The notes under the pieces are model-generated. The model was not told the origin of the DNA. It saw nothing but the letters and a program-made list of their open reading frames with translations, and searched no databases. DNA of 12,489 bases from Armatimonadota bacterium. GTDB taxonomy: Bacteria; Armatimonadota; Hebobacteria; Hebobacterales; WVXJ01. A program made the position numbers and the translations under genes. Below, one piece after another: positions 6,379-12,489 of the stretch (the first letter of the stretch is position 1; every line of letters begins with the position of its first letter). The stretch covers positions 45,158 to 57,646 of the forward strand of contig WVXJ01000095.1 in the NCBI GenBank assembly GCA_011773575.1. Reading direction: 5' to 3'.

Positions 6379-8691
6379 ATGAGGTGCAGAGCCTTTTCGG
6401 TGTTGCTGACAGGGATTCTGTTCATGACCATGTTTGGTATGGCATGGTCTGCCGTGCCTGATCCTCCAGGCTGTTTCGGCATCGATGTAGACTCATCCCT
6501 GTCACCTGACAAGGGGACTCCTTATCACATAAATGAAACGGTATTCTATACCGTCGAATTTATGAACAATCCAAACCCGCCCGGAACTAACTGTGATATG
6601 GAAAATGTCATAGTTGAATTCTTCCCTCCGGGCGCGGATGGACAACCCTCCGCTGTTGCCGTGGTGCTGGATAGCGGCATTTCTTTCCCGGCTGATGGAA
6701 CGACACTAAACTACAACTCAGGTACTGATCCTGAGCTTGCCTTCAGCCTGGCGGGACTGAATCCAGATGTCCAGTTCGTCATTGCAAGAGCTACGCTAAC
6801 CGGCAATCTGCAGGACGCAACTGGGCTTGAACAGTCTGTATCAACACAGGTTGGAATTGTGCTTCTCCAGCCTTGCATCCAGATAACTAAGACGCCGGAT
6901 GTAGAAGTCACCAAGTGCGGTGATACGGTTAATTACGAAATATGTATCACCAACTGCTCAGACGCCGAAACCGAGTTACAGAATATGACAGTCAATGACA
7001 CTCTGCTGGGTGATATTTCCCTAAACTTCCCGGTCATCCCAGCGCCCGGCGAGACAGTATGTGCAACGATTCCGTATGTCGTTGGCTCAGGACCGGATGA
7101 GTGCGAAACGGCAGAGATACTATCGAATACAGTGACAGTGTATGCAGAGGACGCCACTGGTGCCGATGCGTGCGACCCGGCGATAGCTCCGAATTCTATC
7201 TGTGAAGCTACGGCTGAAGTCAAACTGATACAGCCGAGCATATCGATAGAAAAGACTTGTGAGCCTGATCCAGTAGGGATAGGCGAAACACTGACCTGGA
7301 CTATCACAGTTTGTAATACGAGCCCTGCGCACAATGCGCCGGTGACTCTTGATATCCACGTGGTAGACCCGACTGCCGGAATCGACCAGGTTGAGACAGC
7401 TGTAGCACCTGGCGAATGCAGGGTAATCACGGCTACCCACGTGGTAGAGCCAGGGGACGCGCCTGAGATTAGTGATACAGCGAGCGCGCAGGCGACAATC
7501 ACGGACGAGATACTGCCCAACATCATCCCACCCGATCCTATCACAGCGCAAGATACCTGCATTGTCGCTGTGGAACCCTGCATTGAATGCGAGAAGTCTG
7601 CGGATACCGAGGTTTCCAAAGAAGGCGACACCATTACCTATACCTTGTGGGTAAGGAACTGCGGAGAGGTAACGTTGGTTGAAGTCGTCATGAACGACGA
7701 CCTGCTCGGGCCTATGCCAGTGCCACCAGTATTGGCACCAGGCGAGGAGTGGTCCACACAAGTGCCTTACGAGGTCCAGCCGGGCGATCCCGATCCGCTG
7801 GTCAATATCATGACTGTCTCAGGTATGTCTGAAGCTACTGGTGAACCAGTTACCAACGAGAGCCCTTGCAGTGTAAGTGTTGATTTGGTGGAGCCTGAGT
7901 TTACGATCGAGAAGATCTGTGAACTCACTGGCGATCCACCGAATCAGCTGCTTACCTGGACCATAACTATCTGCAACACTGGTGATATCAGCCTTGACGT
8001 CCATGTAGTTGATCCTGAGCTTGGGATAGATCAAATCGTGACTCTGGCCCCAGGCGAGTGTCAGGACATAGTTGCTGAACGTCAGTTGACCGAGGAAGAT
8101 TGCGACATACCTATCACCAACACAACCCAGGCCTATGCGACCATCACTGACGACGTACTGCCGAACAGGATCCCGCCTGAAGGTTTTGAAGAGGCTTCTT
8201 CCACTTGTGAGATGGAGTGTCCCAGCAATGTGACCCGCACACCGGGTTACTGGTTCACCCATCCGGTGCAGTTGCTGGCCGCCTTTGAGTGCCTCACCGA
8301 CAACTTAGACAACAGCAACGGCAGCACGATAGTGCTGTGCGATGGCTGTGAAGTGAACGCCTATGATGCCATGGCGATCTTCTGGCGCACAAGCGGCGGT
8401 AACCGGCCCACATTGGCACAGCATATCCTGGCGGCGATGTTCAATGAGTGCATGTTCGGATCATCTGCCGGCAGCGCGATTGAAGACGGGTTGGCAGTGT
8501 TGTGCAATCCGGATGCGACTTCTGAGGAGATAGGCTATGCGATTATGCCGCTGGATGAGTTTAACAACAGCGGCACCGAAGAGCCGTTCCCGGATGGCTT
8601 CGTGAACACCAACGCCAATCCCAGGGAATCCAGGAATATGGCGAGTGACGGTACTGTTCCGGACTGTGCAGCAGGGACGAAAGTCAAGTAG
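6379..8691 (+). CDS. Cysteine-rich secreted DUF11-type repeat protein with GYW-type C-terminal module
   Basis: The protein has 770 residues from the ATG at 6379, chosen for its AGGAGG site. Residues 1-25 are a signal peptide (MRCRAF, hydrophobic core, cleavage WSA|VP). An N-terminal beta domain (about 26-164) is followed by four DUF11-like domains at about 165-286, 286-398, 399-505 and 506-614. These carry the family pattern of ITKTPD or IEKTC, then GDTVNYEICITN or LTWTITVCNT, then APGE. Domains 2 and 4 of the chain resemble each other, as do 3 and 5 (both with HVVDP, GIDQ, APGEC and a TDxxLPNxIPP end), giving an A-B-A-B order. The last 155 residues begin TRTPGYWFTHP, the opening of a module often found at the end of DUF11-type extracellular proteins. 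The mature chain has 30 cysteines, implying disulfides. The domains are structural and the role is probably in the cell surface or matrix. There is no enzyme motif. Confidence 0.9.
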   Translation: MRCRAFSVLLTGILFMTMFGMAWSAVPDPPGCFGIDVDSSLSPDKGTPYHINETVFYTVEFMNNPNPPGTNCDMENVIVEFFPPGADGQPSAVAVVLDSGISFPADGTTLNYNSGTDPELAFSLAGLNPDVQFVIARATLTGNLQDATGLEQSVSTQVGIVLLQPCIQITKTPDVEVTKCGDTVNYEICITNCSDAETELQNMTVNDTLLGDISLNFPVIPAPGETVCATIPYVVGSGPDECETAEILSNTVTVYAEDATGADACDPAIAPNSICEATAEVKLIQPSISIEKTCEPDPVGIGETLTWTITVCNTSPAHNAPVTLDIHVVDPTAGIDQVETAVAPGECRVITATHVVEPGDAPEISDTASAQATITDEILPNIIPPDPITAQDTCIVAVEPCIECEKSADTEVSKEGDTITYTLWVRNCGEVTLVEVVMNDDLLGPMPVPPVLAPGEEWSTQVPYEVQPGDPDPLVNIMTVSGMSEATGEPVTNESPCSVSVDLVEPEFTIEKICELTGDPPNQLLTWTITICNTGDISLDVHVVDPELGIDQIVTLAPGECQDIVAERQLTEEDCDIPITNTTQAYATITDDVLPNRIPPEGFEEASSTCEMECPSNVTRTPGYWFTHPVQLLAAFECLTDNLDNSNGSTIVLCDGCEVNAYDAMAIFWRTSGGNRPTLAQHILAAMFNECMFGSSAGSAIEDGLAVLCNPDATSEEIGYAIMPLDEFNNSGTEEPFPDGFVNTNANPRESRNMASDGTVPDCAAGTKVK

Positions 8692-8747
8692 TATGCTGGT
8701 AAGGACCTGCAATGAGCAAGTGAGAAGCTTGGTCATTGGCAGCAGAC

Positions 8748-8783
8748 AGATGACGCCCGTCACATCACAGGCGGGCGTCATCT
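8748..8783 (+). terminator. Terminator-like hairpin after the DUF11 gene
   Basis: AGATGACGCCCG (8748-8759) pairs perfectly over 12 bp with CGGGCGTCATCT (8772-8783), with a 12-nt loop. There is no following T-run, so termination may be inefficient or factor-assisted. The hairpin could also protect the 3' end of the DUF11 mRNA while allowing read-through into the operon 72 bp downstream. Confidence 0.6.
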
Positions 8784-8855
8784 CGCAGATTGTTACCCAA
8801 TAATTATAGGCCACTCAATAGTATATTCAATTAGTGTTATTATGGAGTTGCTCGG

Positions 8856-9941
8856 ATGAGGACATCACTAAGGTTCATATTAATCCTGATAATCTTCGCC
8901 GGCAGCGCCTTTGCCGCAGGTTATATCGCGGGCTGGTCGAAAGGCAATGTCTTCAATGCTGCGAAAAGCGACACTCAAAGATCCGCAAGCCCTCCGATGG
9001 ATGCACCTGCGACAGCCGAGACGCCAGTTGCACAGGCGATGCCGGATAATCCTGCACCGGAAGAACCTGGGCCTTCTGTCAAGCGGCAGAACGTCAGCGA
9101 AGCAAAGCCGAAAGAGGAGCCTCCGGTTGCTTCTTCTCCACCGCGCAACCAGGCAGCACAGCCTGACCCACCTGTGCGCAAAGTCAAAACAACACAGCCC
9201 GCACCCTCGCTGAAGGACAATAGTACTTCAGCGACGCCGACGACAGTTGAGCCTTCACCTGCTGAGAATGAGACGCCGAAGAACAATGTGGCTGTCGGCC
9301 GGCTCGAACCCTTGATATTCGCAGAAGAGTCTACGCGTGATTTCGGAACAGTCCAAGAAGGAGATGTAGTAGAGGAGTCATTTTCCTTTGAAAACCGGGG
9401 AAAGGGCATGCTGCTTATAGACAGTGTTAAGACAAGCTGTGGCTGTACGGCTGCGCTGGCGACATCGAAGCAGCTTGCTCCCGGCGAGAGCGGACGTATC
9501 GGTGTAAAATTCCGCAGCAGAGGGTTCAAGGGGAAAGTCAAGAAGAAGGTCTATGTTGAATCGAACGATCCGAAGAATCCGCGCTTAACCTTGGTTTTGA
9601 CCGGCAAGGTTAACCGAGATATTGATGTTACGCCCACGTTTGTGCGTATTGGAAAACTTGCTGTGGGTGCGACCACAACTCAGACCGTGTGCGTGCAATC
9701 GGAACTGGGCACGCCGTTCCGTATCCTCGAGCTAAGCGCGACCTCACCCAATGTGCACCTGTCGGAAGTAAGAGAAGCCGAAGGAGGAGGTTATGAGTTC
9801 GACGTCACCGCGGGACCTGTGGACGAACCCGGACGGCTTTCAAGCAGCATAATCATTACGACGGATTCAGAACGCCAGTCCCGTCTAAGCATGGTGCTTT
9901 ATGGCAGTATTGTGCCAGCAAATGAGGGAGCCGGTGAATGA
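8856..9941 (+). CDS. Membrane-anchored DUF1573 domain protein
   Basis: The ATG at 8856 has GGAG eight bases upstream. Residues 7-26 are hydrophobic (ILILIIFAGSAFAAGYIAGW) and serve as an uncleaved anchor or signal peptide. Residues about 30-150 are a low-complexity linker rich in Pro, Ala, Glu, Ser and Thr, long enough to span part of the envelope. The DUF1573 domain starts near residue 151 (RDFGTVQEGD, then SFENRGKG) and has the family hallmark SCGCT at 194-198, then LAPGESG and VYVESNDPKNP. A second, weaker domain of similar Ig-like (ASH/HYDIN-type) fold seems to occupy about 255-355. The function of DUF1573 is not established. Its stop overlaps the next start by ATGA, so the three genes are translated together. 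The paired cysteines 195 and 197 match the thiol theme of the other two genes. The family call is strong; the role is unknown. Confidence 0.93.
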   Translation: MRTSLRFILILIIFAGSAFAAGYIAGWSKGNVFNAAKSDTQRSASPPMDAPATAETPVAQAMPDNPAPEEPGPSVKRQNVSEAKPKEEPPVASSPPRNQAAQPDPPVRKVKTTQPAPSLKDNSTSATPTTVEPSPAENETPKNNVAVGRLEPLIFAEESTRDFGTVQEGDVVEESFSFENRGKGMLLIDSVKTSCGCTAALATSKQLAPGESGRIGVKFRSRGFKGKVKKKVYVESNDPKNPRLTLVLTGKVNRDIDVTPTFVRIGKLAVGATTTQTVCVQSELGTPFRILELSATSPNVHLSEVREAEGGGYEFDVTAGPVDEPGRLSSSIIITTDSERQSRLSMVLYGSIVPANEGAGE

Positions 9942-10447
9942 ACCTTCATACAACGTCTGATGACCAGTCAGCGACGTCGCTCGGGGCGGCGGCGATTATC
10001 ATCTTGGCGATTTGTCTGGGTCTATTGTCGAATCACTTCTCTTCAAATAGTCTGGCTCTTTTCGCCTCGGAGGAAAGTCTGAGGCCGGAAATTCCACCGG
10101 AAGTCGATTATATTGGAATTGAAGAAGTGAGAATGCGACTGGGCGAAGAGGGGGTCCTCATTCTCGACGCCCGCCCGCCGGAAGAATTCACTGAAGGTCA
10201 CATCGAGAGTGCCGTCAATCTGTATATCAAGGATTTCGATGACCAATCTCTTCGCATGCAGGAGCAGTTGGGCGCCGCTTCACTACTGATTTGTTACTGC
10301 GATGACATGATGTGCGATAGGGGCGCTCGATTAAGCGCAAGACTCTCAGCCGCAGGTTATGGCAATGTCGTGCTTATGTTTGAGGGTTGGGATGGTTGGC
10401 AAGAAGCTGGTTATCCGTCATTTTCAGGCGACGAGGCAGGTTCATGA
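9938..10447 (+). CDS. Membrane-anchored rhodanese-like protein with C-x4-C active-site loop
   Basis: The gene starts at the ATG overlapping the DUF1573 stop (ATGA). Residues 15-33 form one membrane segment, placing a rhodanese domain (about 57-161) outside the cytoplasm, as inferred from the single N-terminal anchor. Family features are LDARPPEEFTEGHI at 76-89 (the rhodanese DxR and GHIxxA motifs), the catalytic loop after ICYC at 118-121, and VxxxEGWDGWQEAGYP near the end. Rhodaneses transfer sulfane sulfur through the loop cysteine, here most likely Cys121. The loop is CDDMMCDRG, longer than the usual CxxGxR type, and has a second cysteine at 126, so a disulfide relay is possible. At 169 residues it is a single-domain form. 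Genes of this kind next to MauE/DoxX-like genes are a known pairing. The substrate is unknown. Confidence 0.92.
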   Translation: MNLHTTSDDQSATSLGAAAIIILAICLGLLSNHFSSNSLALFASEESLRPEIPPEVDYIGIEEVRMRLGEEGVLILDARPPEEFTEGHIESAVNLYIKDFDDQSLRMQEQLGAASLLICYCDDMMCDRGARLSARLSAAGYGNVVLMFEGWDGWQEAGYPSFSGDEAGS

Positions 10448-10941
10448 CACTGTCGTTCCGCGGCAGCCGAATAGCTTCCCGCATCTTGCTGCATCCAATC
10501 GCTCTCGTGGTTGCGCGCCTGACGCTTGCAGCGGTCTTGCTTTACGCGGGCATACACAAAGTCAGTCACACCGGAGAGCTTGCACGCATAATATACGGAT
10601 ACAGGTTGCTTCATCCCGAACTCGTCAATCTGGTCGCCATGACCTTGCCCTGGATAGAGCTGCTTACCGGCGCCACGCTGTTGTTGGGCCTGCTGCGACG
10701 CAGCGGCGCAGTGGTCGCATGCGCACTCTTTGGCGTTTTCATACTAGCGGCGGGGCTGGCGATGGCACGCGGTATCGACATTCCGTGTGGGTGTTTCTCC
10801 GTTGCGGCGACGAGCGAGCGGATAGGCTGGGGATTGATTGTTCGAGACGTAGTTTTCGCGCTCTTGGGCGCCTACCTTATCTTTGTCCCCTTGCGCTTCG
10901 CCGAGATAGATTCCCTATTAGATAGATCTTCTTCTCGATGA
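10444..10941 (+). CDS. MauE/DoxX-like redox-associated membrane protein
   Basis: The start is the ATG at 10444, which overlaps the rhodanese stop as ATGA and has GAGG seven bases upstream. A longer in-frame start at 10387 would lie inside the rhodanese gene and is less likely. The 165-residue protein has four hydrophobic segments (about 19-38, 59-84, 87-107, 125-150). It has the family features ARLTLAAVLLYAGIHKV, an LPWIELLTG segment, and PCGCF with Cys115 and Cys117 at the start of a loop. MauE in methylamine users is needed, with MauD, to make the disulfide-rich small subunit of methylamine dehydrogenase. No other mau gene is present here, so the name gives the family, not the pathway. The likely role is passing electrons or disulfides across the membrane to the two anchored partners encoded upstream. 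Confidence 0.9.
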   Translation: MTLSFRGSRIASRILLHPIALVVARLTLAAVLLYAGIHKVSHTGELARIIYGYRLLHPELVNLVAMTLPWIELLTGATLLLGLLRRSGAVVACALFGVFILAAGLAMARGIDIPCGCFSVAATSERIGWGLIVRDVVFALLGAYLIFVPLRFAEIDSLLDRSSSR

Positions 10942-11050
10942 CTTCATCGAACAGGTTGTGGGGTGAGGAGCAGGAACAATAGAAGCGTAAAGCCGGCGTT
11001 ACGGACTCAGCACACAGTGGCAGTTGGCAGCGGCAATCGAATGAGTATCG

Positions 11051-11887
11051 CTATTTGGATCTTGTCTCCTTAGATCTTACCTTCTGCAATTCATCAAGTT
11101 GAAAGTCAACTTTCTTTTCTCCGCGTTCACCGACTATTCTCAGACTCGCTGTTTCGGCTGATGAATCAAAGATTGGCAACCCGCTTTCAGCGTCATATAG
11201 GTTGAAAGAAACATCGTATTTCGCCGTGAAGTCTATTCGACGCTGCTTTCTGAAGAGCGGTATACTGAACCAGAAATCACCCGCATGAGGGAAGACCGTC
11301 ACAGGAACAGGTGATCCCACATTGGTTTGTTCTTTCTTGATCTTCCTGTCAGCGCCCGGAGTAACCGGTTGATGGAAGCCGCCCTCGTCATCCGCCAACA
11401 CGAAGTTCACGCTTTCGAGTGCTTTCTTATCCCCAGGCTTCACATCAGTCGGCCAGAGCCAATTTACCTTTCCTTTGTTTCTAATCCAGACTTGAAAAGT
11501 AATGTAATTCTTATCTGTTTCAAGGGCAGTCTCTATTGCGCGTTGCTTTTCCGCCTCGAGCTTATGTAATCTCTCCGCTTCGTAAGCCGCCACCGCAACC
11601 CTTACTATCGGCACCATTATGACAGCTCTTCCATCAGCCCCAGGCACCGGCTGCGACCATAGTGCCATTAACTCCTCTACTGTCTTGTCCGAACGTCGCA
11701 TCTGCTCTCCAATACTCTTTGCAGATGCAATCTCTTCTTCCGTTGGTGTGAATATCCGGTGCGGCGAGTTCGAACCTGCCTCCTCCATGTCAGCAGTCGG
11801 CATCACTCCGATTTCTTCAGAATTCGCCGATACGGTGAATACAAGAAGCAGAACAAGTACAAGCAAACCAATCATTGGCCTCGTCAT
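11051..11887 (-). CDS. Exported protein of unknown function
   Basis: The frame can be opened as far as 12118, but the start at 11887 gives a proper signal peptide (MTRPMIGLLVLVLLLVFTVS, cleavage at SANS|EE or nearby). It also has a GGTAGG motif about nine bases upstream and lies downstream of an extended -10 candidate. The resulting protein has 278 residues. Residues 48-80 are acidic and helical (TPTEEEIASAKSIGEQ). Residues 98-125 form a charged helix (YEAERLHKLEAEKQRAIETA), possibly a short coiled coil. From about 128 on, the protein is beta-rich with aromatic strands (YITFQVWIRN, KVNWLWPTDV, DFWFSIPLF, YDVSFNLYD), like a single globular beta-sandwich. The C-terminus is basic. There is no cysteine in the mature part and no enzyme motif. 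I do not recognise the family. The gene converges on the mauE-like gene across 109 bp. Confidence 0.75.
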   Translation of the reverse strand: MTRPMIGLLVLVLLLVFTVSANSEEIGVMPTADMEEAGSNSPHRIFTPTEEEIASAKSIGEQMRRSDKTVEELMALWSQPVPGADGRAVIMVPIVRVAVAAYEAERLHKLEAEKQRAIETALETDKNYITFQVWIRNKGKVNWLWPTDVKPGDKKALESVNFVLADDEGGFHQPVTPGADRKIKKEQTNVGSPVPVTVFPHAGDFWFSIPLFRKQRRIDFTAKYDVSFNLYDAESGLPIFDSSAETASLRIVGERGEKKVDFQLDELQKVRSKETRSK

Positions 11888-11931
11888 CTTCACATACCTA
11901 CCATTAAGACTATCGAACCGCTCTCTGTTAG

Positions 11932-11940
11932 ATTCTAGCA
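11932..11940 (-). promoter_or_regulatory. Extended -10 promoter candidate for the leftward exported protein
   Basis: On the minus strand TGCTAGAAT (11940-11932) matches the extended -10 form TGnTATAAT with one mismatch. It predicts a start near 11925 and a leader of about 38 nt. This supports the translation start at 11887, because any start upstream of about 11925 would not be on this transcript. No good -35 is visible, which extended -10 promoters tolerate. Confidence 0.4.
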
Positions 11941-12192
11941 TACGATAATATCCAGCCTGGCATTGAATGCTCCCCAAAATGCTCCTTTGTTGGATTGCGG
12001 CGAAAAACTGCACAAAATACCGTTCTTTCGCGGTCTTGGGGCGCGTGCCCAAGAGGAAGTCTCGGAACTCAGGAGAATCGGCTCCCCCGCGGGGTGTTTT
12101 CTTGAAGTAGATGATCAACCGCGAAAAGAGGTAACCCGAAAGACCCGGCTTATCGGCCCACTCCGCGTTTTCTTGGGCGCCGAAGCCTCTTG

Positions 12193-12238
12193 TCCTACGA
12201 AGCCTTGGCGAAGTAGGATGGCGAAGTAGGATGGCGAA
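12193..12238. repeat. Palindromic intergenic element with 13-bp tandem copies
   Basis: TCCTAC (12193-12198) pairs with GTAGGA (12213-12218). Inside is a symmetric GAA/GAA internal bulge and a GCC-TT-GGC core, so 26 bp form one dyad. The right arm GGCGAAGTAGGAT is then repeated in tandem at 12207-12219 and 12220-12232, with a partial third copy at 12233-12238. Elements of very similar sequence are, from memory, common in intergenic DNA of many metagenome-assembled genomes. Copy number in this genome cannot be seen from one window. Confidence 0.75.
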
Positions 12239-12423
12239 GGCCGCTCCCCCACCCCCGACGGAACCGCTCCGCCTGCATGTTGCGGAAGGTGGAGAAAGTG
12301 AATACTCGGACTATGCGCCAGGTATCGAAGAATCAGTAGAGCGCCGACTGCTGCCTATCCGTAATGTCCTTCATTGGTATCCGCAGGTCTTTGGTGGACC
12401 GAAAGCGTGCGATCTGGCCGTCA

Positions 12424-12489
12424 TCAGCTATAGCCAAAGACCATGTTAACATGCTTGCCCAGACTCCCGTCGCTTTGCACTGGATAGAT
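12424..12489 (-). CDS. Possible C-terminal tail of a leftward gene entering from the right edge
   Basis: The minus strand is open from the right edge to a TGA at 12426-12424, giving 21 residues that begin IYPVQSDGSLGKHVN. The segment VQSDGSLG resembles a strand-turn of lactonase-type (6-phosphogluconolactonase) beta-propellers. A terminal position would be odd for that motif, so a truncated or decayed gene is possible. The fragment is too short for a firm call and may be chance. Confidence 0.2.
   Translation of the reverse strand: MYPVQSDGSLGKHVNMVFGYS

Larger units (their letters stand above)
8856..10941 (+). other. Three-gene operon: DUF1573, rhodanese, MauE/DoxX-like
   Basis: Both junctions are ATGA overlaps (9938-9941 and 10444-10447), so translation is coupled and a fixed product ratio is likely. 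All three products are membrane-bound and each has a close cysteine pair. I could not pick a convincing -35/-10 pair in 8784-8855. A TATATT at 8822-8827 is the best -10-like sequence, but it has no well-spaced -35. Read-through from the DUF11 gene past the hairpin at 8748-8783 therefore remains possible. Confidence 0.85.
11888..12423. other. Non-coding region (about 540 bp) with repeat debris
   Basis: I find no gene I can support. Plus-strand frames at 11963-12229 and 12231-12449 have mixed, low-similarity products and no ribosome-binding sites. The minus-strand extension of the neighbouring gene (11888-12118) reads as basic, unstructured sequence. The stretch holds the palindromic and tandem repeat at 12193-12238 and a GC-rich block around it. 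Confidence 0.55.

Noticed and set aside
6933..7761. Long minus-strand frames inside the DUF11 gene (233 and 213 codons)
   Set aside because: They are antisense to a gene with clear domains and signal peptide, have no family resemblance and arise from the codon bias of the real frame.
10387..10443. Start of the MauE/DoxX-like protein at 10387
   Set aside because: It would overlap the rhodanese gene by 61 bp. The ATG at 10444 has the same ATGA overlap as the upstream junction and a GAGG site.
10935..10950. Small hairpin TCGATG-ACTT-CATCGA at the end of the MauE-like gene as a terminator
   Set aside because: The 6-bp stem is AT-containing, overlaps the stop codon and has no T-run; too weak to call.
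11888..12118. 77-residue N-terminal extension of the minus-strand exported protein
   Set aside because: It reads as basic, featureless sequence ahead of a clear signal peptide, and an extended -10 candidate at 11940-11932 lies within it.

Overview
The window looks like a chromosomal piece from an uncultivated Gram-negative-type bacterium. Evidence for this is a set of large exported proteins with cleavable signal peptides, one of which looks like an outer-membrane beta-barrel; a DUF1573 / rhodanese / MauE-DoxX operon of a kind common in Planctomycetota-, Armatimonadota- and Bacteroidota-like genomes; and a small palindromic intergenic repeat of a type I recall from metagenome-derived genomes of PVC/FCB-like lineages. 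Base composition is near 50% GC by eye. No rRNA, tRNA, transposase, phage gene or CRISPR array is visible, and the lineage cannot be fixed from this window alone.

Layout, left to right. (1) 1-1678, minus: the N-terminal 559 codons of a large exported, beta-strand-rich protein that runs off the left edge. (2) 1679-2485: an 807-bp divergent intergenic region with a promoter candidate for the leftward gene, overlapped by an inverted repeat, and a pair of 10-bp direct repeats inside a wider inverted repeat ahead of the rightward gene. (3) 2486-5869, plus: a secreted 1127-residue protein with eight fibronectin type III domains followed by seven LVIVD-type repeats, probably a seven-bladed beta-propeller on an fn3 stalk; a textbook terminator follows. 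(4) 6379-8691, plus: a cysteine-rich secreted DUF11-type protein built as A-B-A-B domains and ending in a GYW-type C-terminal module; a hairpin follows. (5) 8856-10941, plus: a translationally coupled three-gene operon of a membrane-anchored DUF1573 protein, a membrane-anchored rhodanese and a MauE/DoxX-like membrane protein. Consecutive genes overlap by ATGA. (6) 11051-11887, minus: an exported protein of unknown function, convergent with the operon. (7) 11888-12489: mostly non-coding, with a palindromic/tandem repeat element and a possible tail of a leftward gene at the right edge.

How the genes may work together is inference. The first two plus-strand genes encode surface or extracellular adhesion/scaffold-type proteins. 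The operon carries three envelope proteins that each have a close cysteine pair (SCGC, C-x4-C, PCGC), which suggests a small thiol-disulfide or sulfur relay. It lies directly downstream of a secreted protein with 30 cysteines, so help with disulfide formation in exported proteins is an attractive but unproven role. I see no defence system or other clearly new machine. The most unusual items are the redox triad, the mosaic history of the fn3 array and the A-B-A-B architecture of the DUF11 protein.
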